From positions 2,480,001-2,544,000 of the forward strand of contig NZ_CP009506.1 of the NCBI RefSeq assembly GCF_000970085.1: DNA of 64,000 nucleotides, in the 5' to 3' direction. How positions within the stretch are numbered: the stretch's first letter is position 1; each line of letters opens with the position of its first letter. Shown piece after piece: positions 52,524-62,231 of the stretch. Both the position numbers and the translations under genes were made by a program. The stretch is from Methanosarcina siciliae T4/M (GTDB lineage Archaea > Halobacteriota > Methanosarcinia > Methanosarcinales > Methanosarcinaceae). The notes below the pieces were generated by a model, which had not been told where the DNA came from, made no database searches, and saw nothing but the letters and a program-made list of their open reading frames with translations.

Positions 52524-55094
52524 ATGTTCCGTGATACCCCGTTGAAAACAAAGATGATTCTCTATACCGTACTCGGGGTTTTTCTAATCCTTACGGCTTC
52601 CACAGCCGTGATTATTTCCACGGTTACAACACAGGAAGAAAAACTGGCGTACCAGCAGTCCGTTGAAATGGCTTCCAATTATGCAAACCAGTTCGATGCG
52701 GATATGAAAGCCAACCTTGCCATTGCAAGGACAATCTCCACAACCATGGAAAGCTACGAGACTACAGACAGGGCCGAAGTCCTCCTGATTCTGGAAAACC
52801 TGCTCCGCGACAACCCTCACCTTCTCGGGACCTATGTTGCTTTTGAACCTGATGCTTTTGACGGGAAAGATGCCGAATACATAAATGCACTTGCCCACGA
52901 TGAGACTGGCAGGTTTGTCCCTTACTGGAATAAAATGAACGGGACTGTTTCGGTTGCTCCTCTTCTTCATTATGATACTTCGGATTATTATCAGCTCCCA
53001 AAGAATACAAAGAAGGATTTGCTCACCGAACCCTACTTTTATGAAGGAGTCTTCATGGTGAGTTACGTTTCTCCGATCATTAAGGATGGAAAATTTGCAG
53101 GGATCGGAGGGGTGGATGTTTCCCTGGACTATGTGGACGAGGTGGTAGGCGAGGTCAAGACTTTTGAAACCGGGTACGCTTTTATGGTAAGCAACACCGG
53201 AGTTCTACTTTCCCACCCCACATATAATGACTGGATCGGGAAAAAGAACCTTTCTGATTTTGGGGAAGATGAGCTTGGAAAAGCCTCCGATGACATAAAA
53301 AACGGCATAGGTGGGCATATAGAGACAATAGACCCTACTACAGGCAGGACTGTTATTCTTTTCTACGAACCTGTCAAAACCGGAGATTTTGCTTTCGTGC
53401 TGGTGGTTCCAAAAGAAGAAATGCTTGCCGGGGTAACTGACCTGAGGAACCGGTTGCTGATTATTTCTGCAATTTCAATCCTGTTCATGGCTGCCCTCGC
53501 TTATATGATTGCAAGGTCCGTAACAAAACCAATTAGCCGAATTGTTGAGGACTTTGAAAGCATTGCCCATGAAGCGGTTAAAGGGGAACTGGGGGTAAGG
53601 GCTGAAACGGATGTCGAGGTCGATTTTCGGGAAATTCCCAGGGGCCTGAATGAAATTCTCAATGCCGTAGTGGTTCCTATCAGAGAAACCATGAGGGTGA
53701 CCAACGCTCTTGCAAAAGGAGAGTTAAAAGAAAGGGTCAATGTCGATGTGCAGGGAGAGTTTCGAGAACTTGAGGATACTCTCGATAAGTTTTCCGAAAC
53801 TCTTAATCTGATTATTGATGACTCAAACGCCGTCCTTACAACCTTTCAGCATAACAACTTCAAGAGGCCTATCAGGGTCCAGGGGCAGGGAGATTTCAAG
53901 CTTCTTACCGATGGAATCGAAGAAACTCGCCTGGTCCTTTACAGGGTTACGAGGCAGCGGAGGGAAGCAGAAAAAGCCCTTCTCGATTATGCTCGGAAGC
54001 TTGAGCATTCTAACAAGTTAAAGGAAAAGCTGGAACGCATAATTAACAGCAGCCCTGTTATTGTTTTTTTGTGGAAGGACGAAGAAGGCTGGCCAATAGA
54101 GTTTGTTTCGAAAAACGTTACGAGGCTTGGGTATGAGGTAGAGGACTTTACTTCAAGAAAAATCCTTTACGGGGACATAGTCTATCCGGAAGACCTGGAA
54201 AAAGTTAAGATCGAATTTGCAAGGAATGTGGAATACAACTGTGAAGACTATAGTTTTGAATACAGGATCCTTACCAGGTCCGGGGAGGTCCGCTGGGTGG
54301 ATGAAAGGACTTTTATCCAGAGGGATGAGGAAGGCGAGATCCATCTCCAGGGCGTTGTTCTTGACATAACGGAACATAAAAAAGCCGAAGAAGCCCTTTT
54401 GAAGATGGAAGAAGTCCGCAAAAAAGAGATTCACCACAGAATCAAGAACAACCTTCAGGTAATCTCTACCCTCCTCTACCTCGAATCCGGAAATTTCACT
54501 GACGAAAAGGTAATCGAGGCTTTCAGGGATAGCCAGCACAGGGTTAAGTCAATGGCTCTTGTCCACGAAAAGCTCTATCAATCTGAAGATATGATTAGCG
54601 TAGACTTTGCAGACTACATCCAGAACCTTGTGAATTATCTTTTCGGGGCATATTCCGTAGGGGACAGGAATATCAACCTGAAACTTGATGTCGATAATGT
54701 TTTCCTTGGGATGGATACGGCTGTCCCCCTCGGAATTATAATTAACGAACTCGTCTCAAATTCCCTTAAGCATGCTTTTTTAAAAGGGGAAGACGGTGAG
54801 ATTTGCGTCCGCCTCAAAAAGGAAGAAAACGGAAAGGATGGCAAAGGGACCGGAAGGCTTGACACCGGAAAAGGAATCAAGGCAGGAGCCCCAGGAAAGT
54901 GTTTTTCACTTATTGTCAGGGATAATGGTAAAGGTTTCCCGGAAGATCTTGACTTCAGAGAAACCGACTCCCTTGGCCTGCAGCTTGTAGTTTCCCTTGT
55001 GGAGCAGGTTGAAGGTAGCATCGAGCTTGACACGAGCAGGGAAACCGAATTCAGAATCAGGTTCCGGGAATTAAAGTACAAGCAAAAATTATAA
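52524..55094 (+). CDS. Cache-HAMP-PAS sensor histidine kinase, copy 1
   Basis: An 856-residue membrane kinase. Order: TM1 (12-32), an extracellular double-Cache domain (about 40-300; YFYEGVFMVSYVSPI, GYAFMVSNTGVLLSHP), TM2 (312-333), HAMP and a second HAMP-like region (334-450), PAS (500-615), then a HisKA_2-type dimerisation motif EIHHRIKNNLQVISTLLYLE with phospho-His at H637/H638 and an ATPase domain (LGIIINELVSNSLKHAF, DNGKGFPE). The paralogue at 57741 is about 70 percent identical by eye. GAGG precedes ATG. It probably senses an extracellular small molecule; the ligand is unknown. Confidence 0.92.
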   Translation: MFRDTPLKTKMILYTVLGVFLILTASTAVIISTVTTQEEKLAYQQSVEMASNYANQFDADMKANLAIARTISTTMESYETTDRAEVLLILENLLRDNPHLLGTYVAFEPDAFDGKDAEYINALAHDETGRFVPYWNKMNGTVSVAPLLHYDTSDYYQLPKNTKKDLLTEPYFYEGVFMVSYVSPIIKDGKFAGIGGVDVSLDYVDEVVGEVKTFETGYAFMVSNTGVLLSHPTYNDWIGKKNLSDFGEDELGKASDDIKNGIGGHIETIDPTTGRTVILFYEPVKTGDFAFVLVVPKEEMLAGVTDLRNRLLIISAISILFMAALAYMIARSVTKPISRIVEDFESIAHEAVKGELGVRAETDVEVDFREIPRGLNEILNAVVVPIRETMRVTNALAKGELKERVNVDVQGEFRELEDTLDKFSETLNLIIDDSNAVLTTFQHNNFKRPIRVQGQGDFKLLTDGIEETRLVLYRVTRQRREAEKALLDYARKLEHSNKLKEKLERIINSSPVIVFLWKDEEGWPIEFVSKNVTRLGYEVEDFTSRKILYGDIVYPEDLEKVKIEFARNVEYNCEDYSFEYRILTRSGEVRWVDERTFIQRDEEGEIHLQGVVLDITEHKKAEEALLKMEEVRKKEIHHRIKNNLQVISTLLYLESGNFTDEKVIEAFRDSQHRVKSMALVHEKLYQSEDMISVDFADYIQNLVNYLFGAYSVGDRNINLKLDVDNVFLGMDTAVPLGIIINELVSNSLKHAFLKGEDGEICVRLKKEENGKDGKGTGRLDTGKGIKAGAPGKCFSLIVRDNGKGFPEDLDFRETDSLGLQLVVSLVEQVEGSIELDTSRETEFRIRFRELKYKQKL

Positions 55095-55189
55095 ATGCTG
55101 CTATTGATCGAATTGCAATGGTGAATCTGGTAGAAACTGCAATCATAAAAGCCGGACTGTTGAAGTGTATCGGAGTATAGGGATGATGA

Positions 55190-55293
55190 AAATAAAATCA
55201 AAAAGTAATCGAAATAAAATCAAAAAGTAATCGAAATAAAATCAAAAAGTAATCGAAATAAAATCAAAAAGTAATCGAAATAAAATCAAAAAG
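55190..55293. repeat. 22-nt tandem repeat, four full copies and a partial
   Basis: The unit AAATAAAATCAAAAAGTAAT(CG) repeats exactly with a 22-nt period, just behind the kinase gene. Lacks spacers, so not a CRISPR. Confidence 0.95.
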
Positions 55294-55452
55294 AATAAAA
55301 GGTGAAATCTGCAGGAAATGATGTAATTACAGTGATACTGCCAGTGTCATTTTACTGTGCCGGTTTGTTCCAGGGGTAGAGGAGACAATGTTATACAGCT
55401 ACTGGATCCGGTCATAAACCTGCCTGAATTCTCCGGTTTTCGAATGAATCTC

Positions 55453-55560
55453 AAGTTGCCATTATCTCAAGTTGCCATTATCTCAAGTTGCCATTATCTC
55501 AAGTTGCCATTATCTCAGGTTGCCATTATCTCAAGTCGCCATTATCTCAAGTCGCCATTC
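55453..55560. repeat. 16-nt tandem repeat, six full copies and a partial
   Basis: AAGTTGCCATTATCTC repeats with a 16-nt period; the later copies carry single changes (AGG, GTC). No spacers. Confidence 0.95.
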
Positions 55561-56871
55561 AGGATAATGTCCACAACATCACAAAACCCTGACTTGAGAT
55601 CTTGAGGGTCTTTTCGACCATTACCGTATACTAATCGGGGCTTCCTCTCTCATACATTAATTTGGGTTTCTCTCTCAGTTCGGGGGTCCTTATGAGAATT
55701 TATTTTAACTGGCATTTTCTCGTTTTTCTCTCATATCCTGACAGATTTTCTTTTCTTCGATGAGTTCCCAAACTCATATTCTGTTTTTTCTGAAGGTGGT
55801 GTTCTTTTTGATGAGTTCCAAACTCATATCACTTTGAGGTTATTTTTGATGTATCTGGTTTTACATCTTATGTTTGCCTCTCAAAATTATCCCTTCTTTT
55901 GAGCCTCAAATCATGCCAGGAAGAACCTCTTTTTGCTGTCCTGACAGCTTTTATTATATGATTTATTATTTATAGCCCAACCTATGGAGTTCCTTCAACT
56001 ACCATGGGTTAGGGAAAGAATCTCAGGACATTACTTATTTCGTGCGATTTTTTAATGCCACTAAAACTTTTAATCACTTGAAATAAAGCAGGTAAATCCT
56101 AAAAAGAGCAGGTATTATTTGGAGGTACCTGAAGAATATGACCCTGAATTCCAAGGTCACAGCCCTCAGGTAAATGTTGTAATGCTGTTGCTGGGTTCAC
56201 GAGCAGCTAAAAACTGCCTGCATATATCTGATGGCACTCAGATATCCTTTTATCTCTCTGTTCTCAGTTTGTCCCGTAAGTGCCGGATTGCGTTCCCACA
56301 TGCAGCCCGGAAAGCTATCGTTCTTCCCTGAGATTTCTTGTACTTGCTTTTCAAGGATGCAATATTTTTTCTATACTATACTTAATCCGTTTTTTACCAC
56401 TTTTAATCTTTTTTCAAACCTTCTCTTTTGTTGCACCGGGGATTTACTCAAGACAATTTGTCTATTCCAGAAGGTTTGATCATTTTCCTAGTATGTGATT
56501 TATTCTATAACTCCAATAATACATAGCCCAACCTATGGGGTTTTTTCAAAACTTTCATGTTAAGGAGTGAGTAGTGGGAAAATACTATTTCAAAGAGATT
56601 TTTTGATGCCGTTATAATTTTTGAGAGCTTTAAAAACCTCCACCCGAAAAAAGGTATATTTCTCAGGTTTAACCGGGGTTTTCCTGTAATATCGGGATCG
56701 GTAAAAATCGGGATCGATAAAAGTCAGGAAATTGCAAAAGAGGATAAGGGATACTCTTTTTATTCTTTCAATGAAGGATCAGGCTTCCTATCCAAATTTA
56801 TTTCCTGATATCAATTTATTTCTCATAACACAACATATTAATAAAAGGTTTCCAATATTATAAAAGTAGCA

Positions 56872-57657
56872 ATGAGCTCATCTTTATGCGATACTATCTG
56901 GCTTTCTGAAAAAAGGAAAAACCTTCTCTTCTTGTTGATGGAAGGGCCCCGGGACATCGAGCAGATTAAGACCTCTCTCAATGTGACTGCTAAAGCGATG
57001 ATGCCTCAGATCAAGATCCTGAAAAAGCAGGAGTTGGTCCTCCAGGAGGGGGACACTTATGAACTTTCGGAGATTGGAAAACTGGTTGTAGGGAACATGC
57101 TGCCCCTGTTCAACACACTTGAGGTCATCGAGGAAAACAAGGAATACTGGGCAAGCCGGGATACAAACGTGATACCGAAGGAGATGTTCATGCGCCTTGG
57201 TGAACTTGGAGAATGCATGGTTATCGAACCTGACCTGAACCACCTTTTTGACCTCCCCAGGGAATTTACTGAAAATCTTGCAAAATCCAGGTGCATCCTG
57301 AGCTCTCTTTCTTATTATCATCCCCTGTATCCTTCTTTATATTCGCAGCTTGCAAAGAGTGAGGCTGAAGTGGAACTCGTGCTGACGGAATCCGTATTTG
57401 AAAGGCTCAAAAACGACTCTCCCGGCGACCTTCAGTCTCTTTTTGACTCCGAAAATACAACTGTAGCGGTCTGTGAAGAAAGCCTTGGTATTCCTACCAT
57501 TGCTGTCACCGATCGTTTCATGTACCTCTGCCTTTTCGACAGGCAGAGAAAATATGACCACAGAAAGGTGATGAGCTTCGATGCAAGTGCACTTCGCTGG
57601 GGCAGGGAGCTTTTTATGCATTACAGGAAATCCTCCCGGGAAGTAACAGACGTTTAA
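56872..57657 (+). CDS. FilR1-family (PF08350) regulator, copy 2
   Basis: A 261-residue paralogue of the regulator at 45238-46074: winged helix (WLSEKRKNLLFLLMEGPRDI, IKILKKQELVLQEGDTYELS), then the FilR1 domain with YYHPLYPSLYSQLAKSE and a C-terminal FDASALRWGRELFMHYRKSS. It lies 83 nt ahead of the second kinase on the same strand and ends two genes before the receiver, so regulator, kinase and receiver form one cluster. Homology to Msr-type regulators suggests control of methyltransferase genes. Confidence 0.9.
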   Translation: MSSSLCDTIWLSEKRKNLLFLLMEGPRDIEQIKTSLNVTAKAMMPQIKILKKQELVLQEGDTYELSEIGKLVVGNMLPLFNTLEVIEENKEYWASRDTNVIPKEMFMRLGELGECMVIEPDLNHLFDLPREFTENLAKSRCILSSLSYYHPLYPSLYSQLAKSEAEVELVLTESVFERLKNDSPGDLQSLFDSENTTVAVCEESLGIPTIAVTDRFMYLCLFDRQRKYDHRKVMSFDASALRWGRELFMHYRKSSREVTDV

Positions 57658-57740
57658 TGCCCATGGTTTTTAAACACTAAACAATAACCGTTCCATCCGG
57701 GATTCTTTCTCAAAAACACCAATTGCGGAAGTTTAGTACG

Positions 57741-60362
57741 ATGAGGTTCAAAGACGTCCCCTTAAAATCAAAGCTGGTTATCTTAATTGTTGTGGGGGTT
57801 TTTCTGGTGCTGGCTGTATCTACGGCAGTCATTATAAACACGGTTACGGCTCAAGAAGAAATGCTGGCCTACCAGAAATCCATCGAAATGGCTTCCAACT
57901 ACGCAAACCAGTTTGATGCGGACATGAAAGCCAACAGGGCCGTTGCAAGAACCCTTGCACTCACGATGGACGAGTACGAAGCTTCCGACCGGGAAGAGGC
58001 AATGGATATCCTGAAAAATATCCTAAAAGAGAACCCCGATCTTATAGGGGTCTATGTAGGGTATGAGCCGGATGCTTTTGACGGCAGGGATTCCGAATAT
58101 GTGAATGCTCCGGGGCATGATGAAACAGGCAGGTTCGTTCCTTACTGCAATATGATTAATGGGCAGATGACTATCGATCCCCTTGTCAATTATGATTCCT
58201 CGGACTACTACCAGCTTCCAGAAACCACAGGTAAAGACGTCCTGACCGAACCCTACTTTTATGAGGGAGTATTCATGGTGAGCTATGACTCTCCCATTTT
58301 TAAAGACGGAGAGTTCAAAGGGATAGCTGGCGTTGATGTCCCCCTTGAATATGTTGACGAGGTCGCAAGCGAGATCAAAACTTTTGATACCGGGTATGCT
58401 TTCATGGTGAGCAATACCGGGATCTTTCTCTCACATCCCACACAGAAGGACTGGATCGGAAAGAAGAGCCTTTCTGATTTTGACATGGAGGAAATTAGGA
58501 GGGCAGCCAGTGATATACAGAAGGGGATCGGAGGAAACATCGAAATCGATGACCCGACCACTGGCAAGACCGTTATTATGTTTTACGAACCGGTTGAAAC
58601 CGGAGACTTTGCCTTCGTCCTGGTTGTCCCAAAAGAGGAAATGCTTGCCGGAGTTACTGCCCTGCGGAACAGGCTGCTGATCATTTCTGCAATTTCGATC
58701 CTGTTCATGGCTGCCCTGGCTTACATGATTGCCCGCTCTATCACAAGACCTATTGATGAAATCGTTGAGGACTTCAAGAGCATTGCCCAGGATGCGGTTA
58801 AAGGAAAGCTTGATGTAAGGGCAAAAACCGATGTGGAAATCGATTTCCGGGAAATCCCAACTGGTCTGAATGAAATCCTTAAAGCCGTAATTATCCCTAT
58901 CAGGGAAACCATAAGGGTAACCAATGCCCTTGCAAAAGGGGAGTTAAAGGAACGGGTCAACGTAGATGTACAGGGGGAGTTCAGAGAGCTTGGGGATACC
59001 CTTGATAATTTTTCAGAAACCCTCAACAGGATAATTGATGATTCCAATGCTGTTCTGACAGCTTTTCAGAATAATGATTTCAAGCGAGAGATCCTTGTGC
59101 ACGGGCATGGTGACTTTAAGCTTCTTACGGACGGAATTGAAGAGACTCGCATGGCTCTTGATCTTGTTACCGCTCAGCGCAGGGAAGCAGAAAAAGCTCT
59201 GTTGGACTACGCAATGGAGCTGAAACGTTCCAACAAGCTTAAAGAAGAAATGGAACGAGTCATCAATAATAGTCCTGTAATTGTCTTTTTATGGAAATAT
59301 GAAGAAGGTTGGCCTGCGGAATTCGTCTCGGAAAACATTACAAGACTCGGCTATGAAGCTGAGAATTTTACCTCAAAGGAAATTCTTTACGGAGACATTG
59401 TCTATCCCGAGGACAAGGAAAAGATGCAAAAAGAACTTGCCAGAAATGTGGAAGAGGGCTGTGATGTCTATACCTCAGAATACCGGATCTTTACCAAATC
59501 CGGGGAAGTCCGCTGGGTGGACGAGAGGACTTTTATCCAGAGAGACGGGAAAGGAGGAATCCACCTCCAGGGCATTATCCTGGACATCACCGAGCACAAA
59601 AAAGCCGAAGAAGCTCTGCTGCAGATAGAAGAAATCCACAAAAAAGAAATCCATCACAGGATCAAGAACAACCTGCAGGTAATCTCAACCCTGCTCTACC
59701 TTGAATCTGGAAACTTCACTGACGAAAAGGTCATCGAAGCATTCAAAGACAGCCAGCACAGGGTTAAGTCAATGGCTCTTGTCCACGAAAAACTCTATCA
59801 GTCCGAAGACATGGTAAGTGTGGATTTTGCGGACTACATTAAAAACCTTGCTGATTACCTCTTCCAAGCCTACTCCACGGGCAGTGGAAAAGTCAGCCTG
59901 AAGCTTGATGTTGAGAACATTTTCCTGGGCATGGACACGGCAGTTCCCCTTGGTATCATCATCAACGAACTTGTCTCAAACGCCCTTAAACATGCCTTTT
60001 CCAAAGGTGAAGACGGGGAAATCTGCATCCAGCTGCACAGGGAAGGGGGAAATCTGTCCGGGAAAAGAGAAAATTATAAAAATACAGAAGATCAAGTGGC
60101 TAAGAGTGAGAAAGTTTATTCTACCGGTCTTAGTAGCAGCATACAGAAGGATAAAAAAGTAGAGGATAGGTTGACCCTGTTAGTGAGTGACAACGGCAAA
60201 GGGTTTCCTGAAAACCTTGATTTCAGAAACACGGATTCCCTCGGGCTCCAGCTGGTTACCGCACTTGTAGACCAGATTAACGGGTGCATAGAACTTGATA
60301 CCAGTAGGGGAACCACGTTTGTAATTGTCTTTCAGGAGCTGAAGTACAAACCAAGGGTGTAA
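57741..60362 (+). CDS. Cache-HAMP-PAS sensor histidine kinase, copy 2
   Basis: An 873-residue paralogue of the kinase at 52524 with the same order: TM1, extracellular Cache domain (YFYEGVFMVSYDSPI), TM2 near 315-335, HAMP, PAS (about 505-620), HisKA_2 motif IHHRIKNNLQVIST with phospho-His at H638/H639, and ATPase motifs LGIIINELVSNALKHAF and DNGKGFPENL. The ATPase domain carries an extra charged insert (about 765-805). ATG 57741 gives the same N-terminus as copy 1 (MRFKDVPLKSKL), so the TTG at 57723 is rejected. The receiver gene starts only 3 nt after its stop, so the two are a unit. Confidence 0.93.
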   Translation: MRFKDVPLKSKLVILIVVGVFLVLAVSTAVIINTVTAQEEMLAYQKSIEMASNYANQFDADMKANRAVARTLALTMDEYEASDREEAMDILKNILKENPDLIGVYVGYEPDAFDGRDSEYVNAPGHDETGRFVPYCNMINGQMTIDPLVNYDSSDYYQLPETTGKDVLTEPYFYEGVFMVSYDSPIFKDGEFKGIAGVDVPLEYVDEVASEIKTFDTGYAFMVSNTGIFLSHPTQKDWIGKKSLSDFDMEEIRRAASDIQKGIGGNIEIDDPTTGKTVIMFYEPVETGDFAFVLVVPKEEMLAGVTALRNRLLIISAISILFMAALAYMIARSITRPIDEIVEDFKSIAQDAVKGKLDVRAKTDVEIDFREIPTGLNEILKAVIIPIRETIRVTNALAKGELKERVNVDVQGEFRELGDTLDNFSETLNRIIDDSNAVLTAFQNNDFKREILVHGHGDFKLLTDGIEETRMALDLVTAQRREAEKALLDYAMELKRSNKLKEEMERVINNSPVIVFLWKYEEGWPAEFVSENITRLGYEAENFTSKEILYGDIVYPEDKEKMQKELARNVEEGCDVYTSEYRIFTKSGEVRWVDERTFIQRDGKGGIHLQGIILDITEHKKAEEALLQIEEIHKKEIHHRIKNNLQVISTLLYLESGNFTDEKVIEAFKDSQHRVKSMALVHEKLYQSEDMVSVDFADYIKNLADYLFQAYSTGSGKVSLKLDVENIFLGMDTAVPLGIIINELVSNALKHAFSKGEDGEICIQLHREGGNLSGKRENYKNTEDQVAKSEKVYSTGLSSSIQKDKKVEDRLTLLVSDNGKGFPENLDFRNTDSLGLQLVTALVDQINGCIELDTSRGTTFVIVFQELKYKPRV

Positions 60363-60365
60363 GGA

Positions 60366-60785
60366 ATGGCAGAAGGACGAATTCTGATAGTTGAAGATGA
60401 ACATATCGTTGCGATAGGGATAAAGCGCATGTTGAAGGGCCTGGGATATACGGTTACAGGTGTCGCCTCATCCGGAGAGGATGCCATAAGCAAAGCCGAG
60501 AGCACCTTTCCTGACCTCGTGCTGATGGACATAATGCTTAAAGGAGAACTTGACGGTGTGGAAGCTGCAAAAGAGATCAAAGCACGCTTTGATGTGCCTG
60601 TGGTTTATCTGACTGCTTATTCCGACAGCAATATTGTCGAGAGGGTCAAAAAGACCGGACCCTTTGGCTACATCGTAAAACCCTTTGACGAAAAGGATCT
60701 GCACAGCAATATAGAAATAGCCCTGCACAGGTACAGGAAAGAAAAAGAAAACCAGGAAGCGATTGAAGAGGAAAAAAAAGACTGA
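60366..60785 (+). CDS. Stand-alone receiver (CheY-like), copy 1
   Basis: A 139-residue response-regulator receiver domain without output domain. Acidic pocket E10-D11, phospho-acceptor D55 (in VLMDIML), T83 (LTAYSD) and K105 (IVKPF) are all present. It follows the kinase by 3 nt. As there is no DNA-binding part, it must pass the signal on by protein contact; the FilR1 regulators nearby are candidate partners, which is inference. A charged tail (KEKENQEAIEEEKKD) follows the fold. Confidence 0.93.
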   Translation: MAEGRILIVEDEHIVAIGIKRMLKGLGYTVTGVASSGEDAISKAESTFPDLVLMDIMLKGELDGVEAAKEIKARFDVPVVYLTAYSDSNIVERVKKTGPFGYIVKPFDEKDLHSNIEIALHRYRKEKENQEAIEEEKKD

Positions 60786-61214
60786 GAAGGGGAAATATCG
60801 GTTTTATTTATATTCCCTCCGTGGGATTTATTCTGGTGGAATTTTGTCCTTACGAGCCTCCTTTTCAATTGATTTCTTCTTTTCTTTTTTCTACACTATC
60901 CTGTTTTTTCTTTTTTCTACACTATCCTGTTATAAGACTGCTGAAAAGGCAGAAGAAGACAATTAATGTCCTGTGGGCAATGGCTCTCCTTGGGGAGGGT
61001 AATTTCTTAAGGTTAAAATTTTGAACGGCATCAAATTATCGCATATCCCTTGCAATAACCTTTCTGTTCTGCACAGGATAAAGCCTTGAAATTATCTCTT
61101 ATTTTATGTCAGTACCGTATAGAGGAGGCTATATAGATTTATTTATATAGAAACACCGTATAAGAAAAACTCTCGGATCGAGTCTTCGCTTGATCACATA
61201 GTTTCTCTGGCTAT

Positions 61215-61590
61215 AAAGTCCGCTGGAGAGATGAAATGATGGCAATCCAGAGGGGTGCTCAGGGGATAATATGGAATTTGCAAGTCATTGAAGACCATAA
61301 GTTATTCAAGACCATCAGTATTGCCTCTTACCTTTAAGGTGATAGAAAGGAATGTAAGTTTGAAGTTTGATGTCGGTAGTATTTCCCTTAACGGATAACT
61401 ACAGTTCCCTTCGAGATCATCATCAATAAACCGGTGTAAAAAGCCTTTAAACACGTATTTTCTGACAGAGGACTAAGATTTGAATTCGAGTGATAGAAAG
61501 ATTGATTATGATATTGGTAGTGAAATCTATAGCTTCAGCAGAGTAAATAGGGGAATAAAAAGAATTCAGGAGCTGAAGTAAAAAACGAAG
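61215..61590 (+). pseudogene. Decayed remnant of a third histidine kinase
   Basis: Pieces of kinase DNA are recognisable in order: AAAGTCCGCTGG with CCAGAGG as in the PAS end, then AGTTTGAAGTTTGATGTCGG, CAGTTCCC, ATCATCATCAA and TTTAAACACG as in the ATPase domain around 59895-60000, and finally ATTCAGGAGCTGAAGTA as at the kinase's last codons. Stops occur in all frames and the dimerisation part is deleted. The order and the receiver gene next to it show a former kinase-receiver pair. Confidence 0.75.
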
Positions 61591-61599
61591 GTGCAATTC

Positions 61600-62115
61600 A
61601 TGGCAGAAGGTAGAATTCTGATAGTTGAAGATGAACATATTGTCGCAATGGGAATAAAACGGATGTTAAAGAGTTTGGGTTATACACTAGCAGGCGTTGC
61701 ATCATCTGGAGAGGATGCCATAAGTAAAACCGAAAGCACTTTTCCTGACCTTGTACTGATGGACATAATGTTAAAAGGGGATATGAACGGGATAGAAGCT
61801 GCAAAAGAGATCAAAGCACGCTTTGATGTGCCTGTGATTTATCTGACCGCCTGCTCCGAAAGTAAAATAGTGGAACGTGCCTGGAAGACAGGACCTCTGG
61901 GATATATTGTGAAACCCTTTGACGAAAAGGACCTGCAAAAAAGTATTGATGTAGCTTTGCGCAGGCACAGGATGGAAAAAAATGAGCTTGAAAAGGGCTC
62001 TGAAAAAGCTGTGAAAAGTTCCGAAAAGTGTGGAAAAAGCTCCAGAAAGTATCTTGAGTCTGTTAAACGCACTGAACCTGTTGAATGCGCTGAAAGTCTT
62101 CAGAATTTAAAATAA
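61600..62115 (+). CDS. Stand-alone receiver (CheY-like), copy 2
   Basis: A 171-residue receiver very close to copy 1 over the first 120 residues: the D55 acceptor, T83 (LTACSE) and K105 (IVKPF) are kept, with one aromatic-to-Cys change next to T83. A longer Ser/Lys/Glu-rich tail follows (KAVKSSEKCGKSSRKY). AAGGTG before ATG at 61600 sets the start. Its own kinase upstream has decayed (61215-61590), so it may now be served by the kinases at 52524 or 57741, or be on the way to loss. Confidence 0.9.
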   Translation: MAEGRILIVEDEHIVAMGIKRMLKSLGYTLAGVASSGEDAISKTESTFPDLVLMDIMLKGDMNGIEAAKEIKARFDVPVIYLTACSESKIVERAWKTGPLGYIVKPFDEKDLQKSIDVALRRHRMEKNELEKGSEKAVKSSEKCGKSSRKYLESVKRTEPVECAESLQNLK

Positions 62116-62231
62116 TACTCTGATTTTTTGATCAGACATTTAATTTTTCATCCATTCTTTTCCAAATCCTTTCAAGACTTAAACTGTTTCTAATTTGTTT
62201 ATCTCTAATCTTTTCAATTCAAATTGATTTT

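Larger units (their letters stand above)
55095..56871. other. 1.8-kb gene-free region with tandem and duplicated repeats
   Basis: No supported gene. It contains a 22-nt tandem array (55190-55293), a 16-nt tandem array (55453-55560), two palindromic ATGAGTTccc-type elements (near 55758 and 55808), and two diverged copies of a segment of about 140 nt (near 55965-56100 and 56505-56640) sharing ATAGCCCAACCTATGGxGTT and GATTTTTTxATGCC. A ribosome-binding-site-like GGAGG at 56120 leads only into short frames. The right end should hold the promoter of the FilR1 regulator. Confidence 0.6.

Noticed and set aside
55190..55560. CRISPR-like arrays
   Set aside because: Both are gap-free tandem repeats of 22 and 16 nt without spacers, and no cas genes are present.
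55357..55605. Plus-strand frame through the 16-nt repeats (SQVAIISSCHYLK units)
   Set aside because: The protein is only a product of the repeat, with no ribosome binding site and no similarity outside it.
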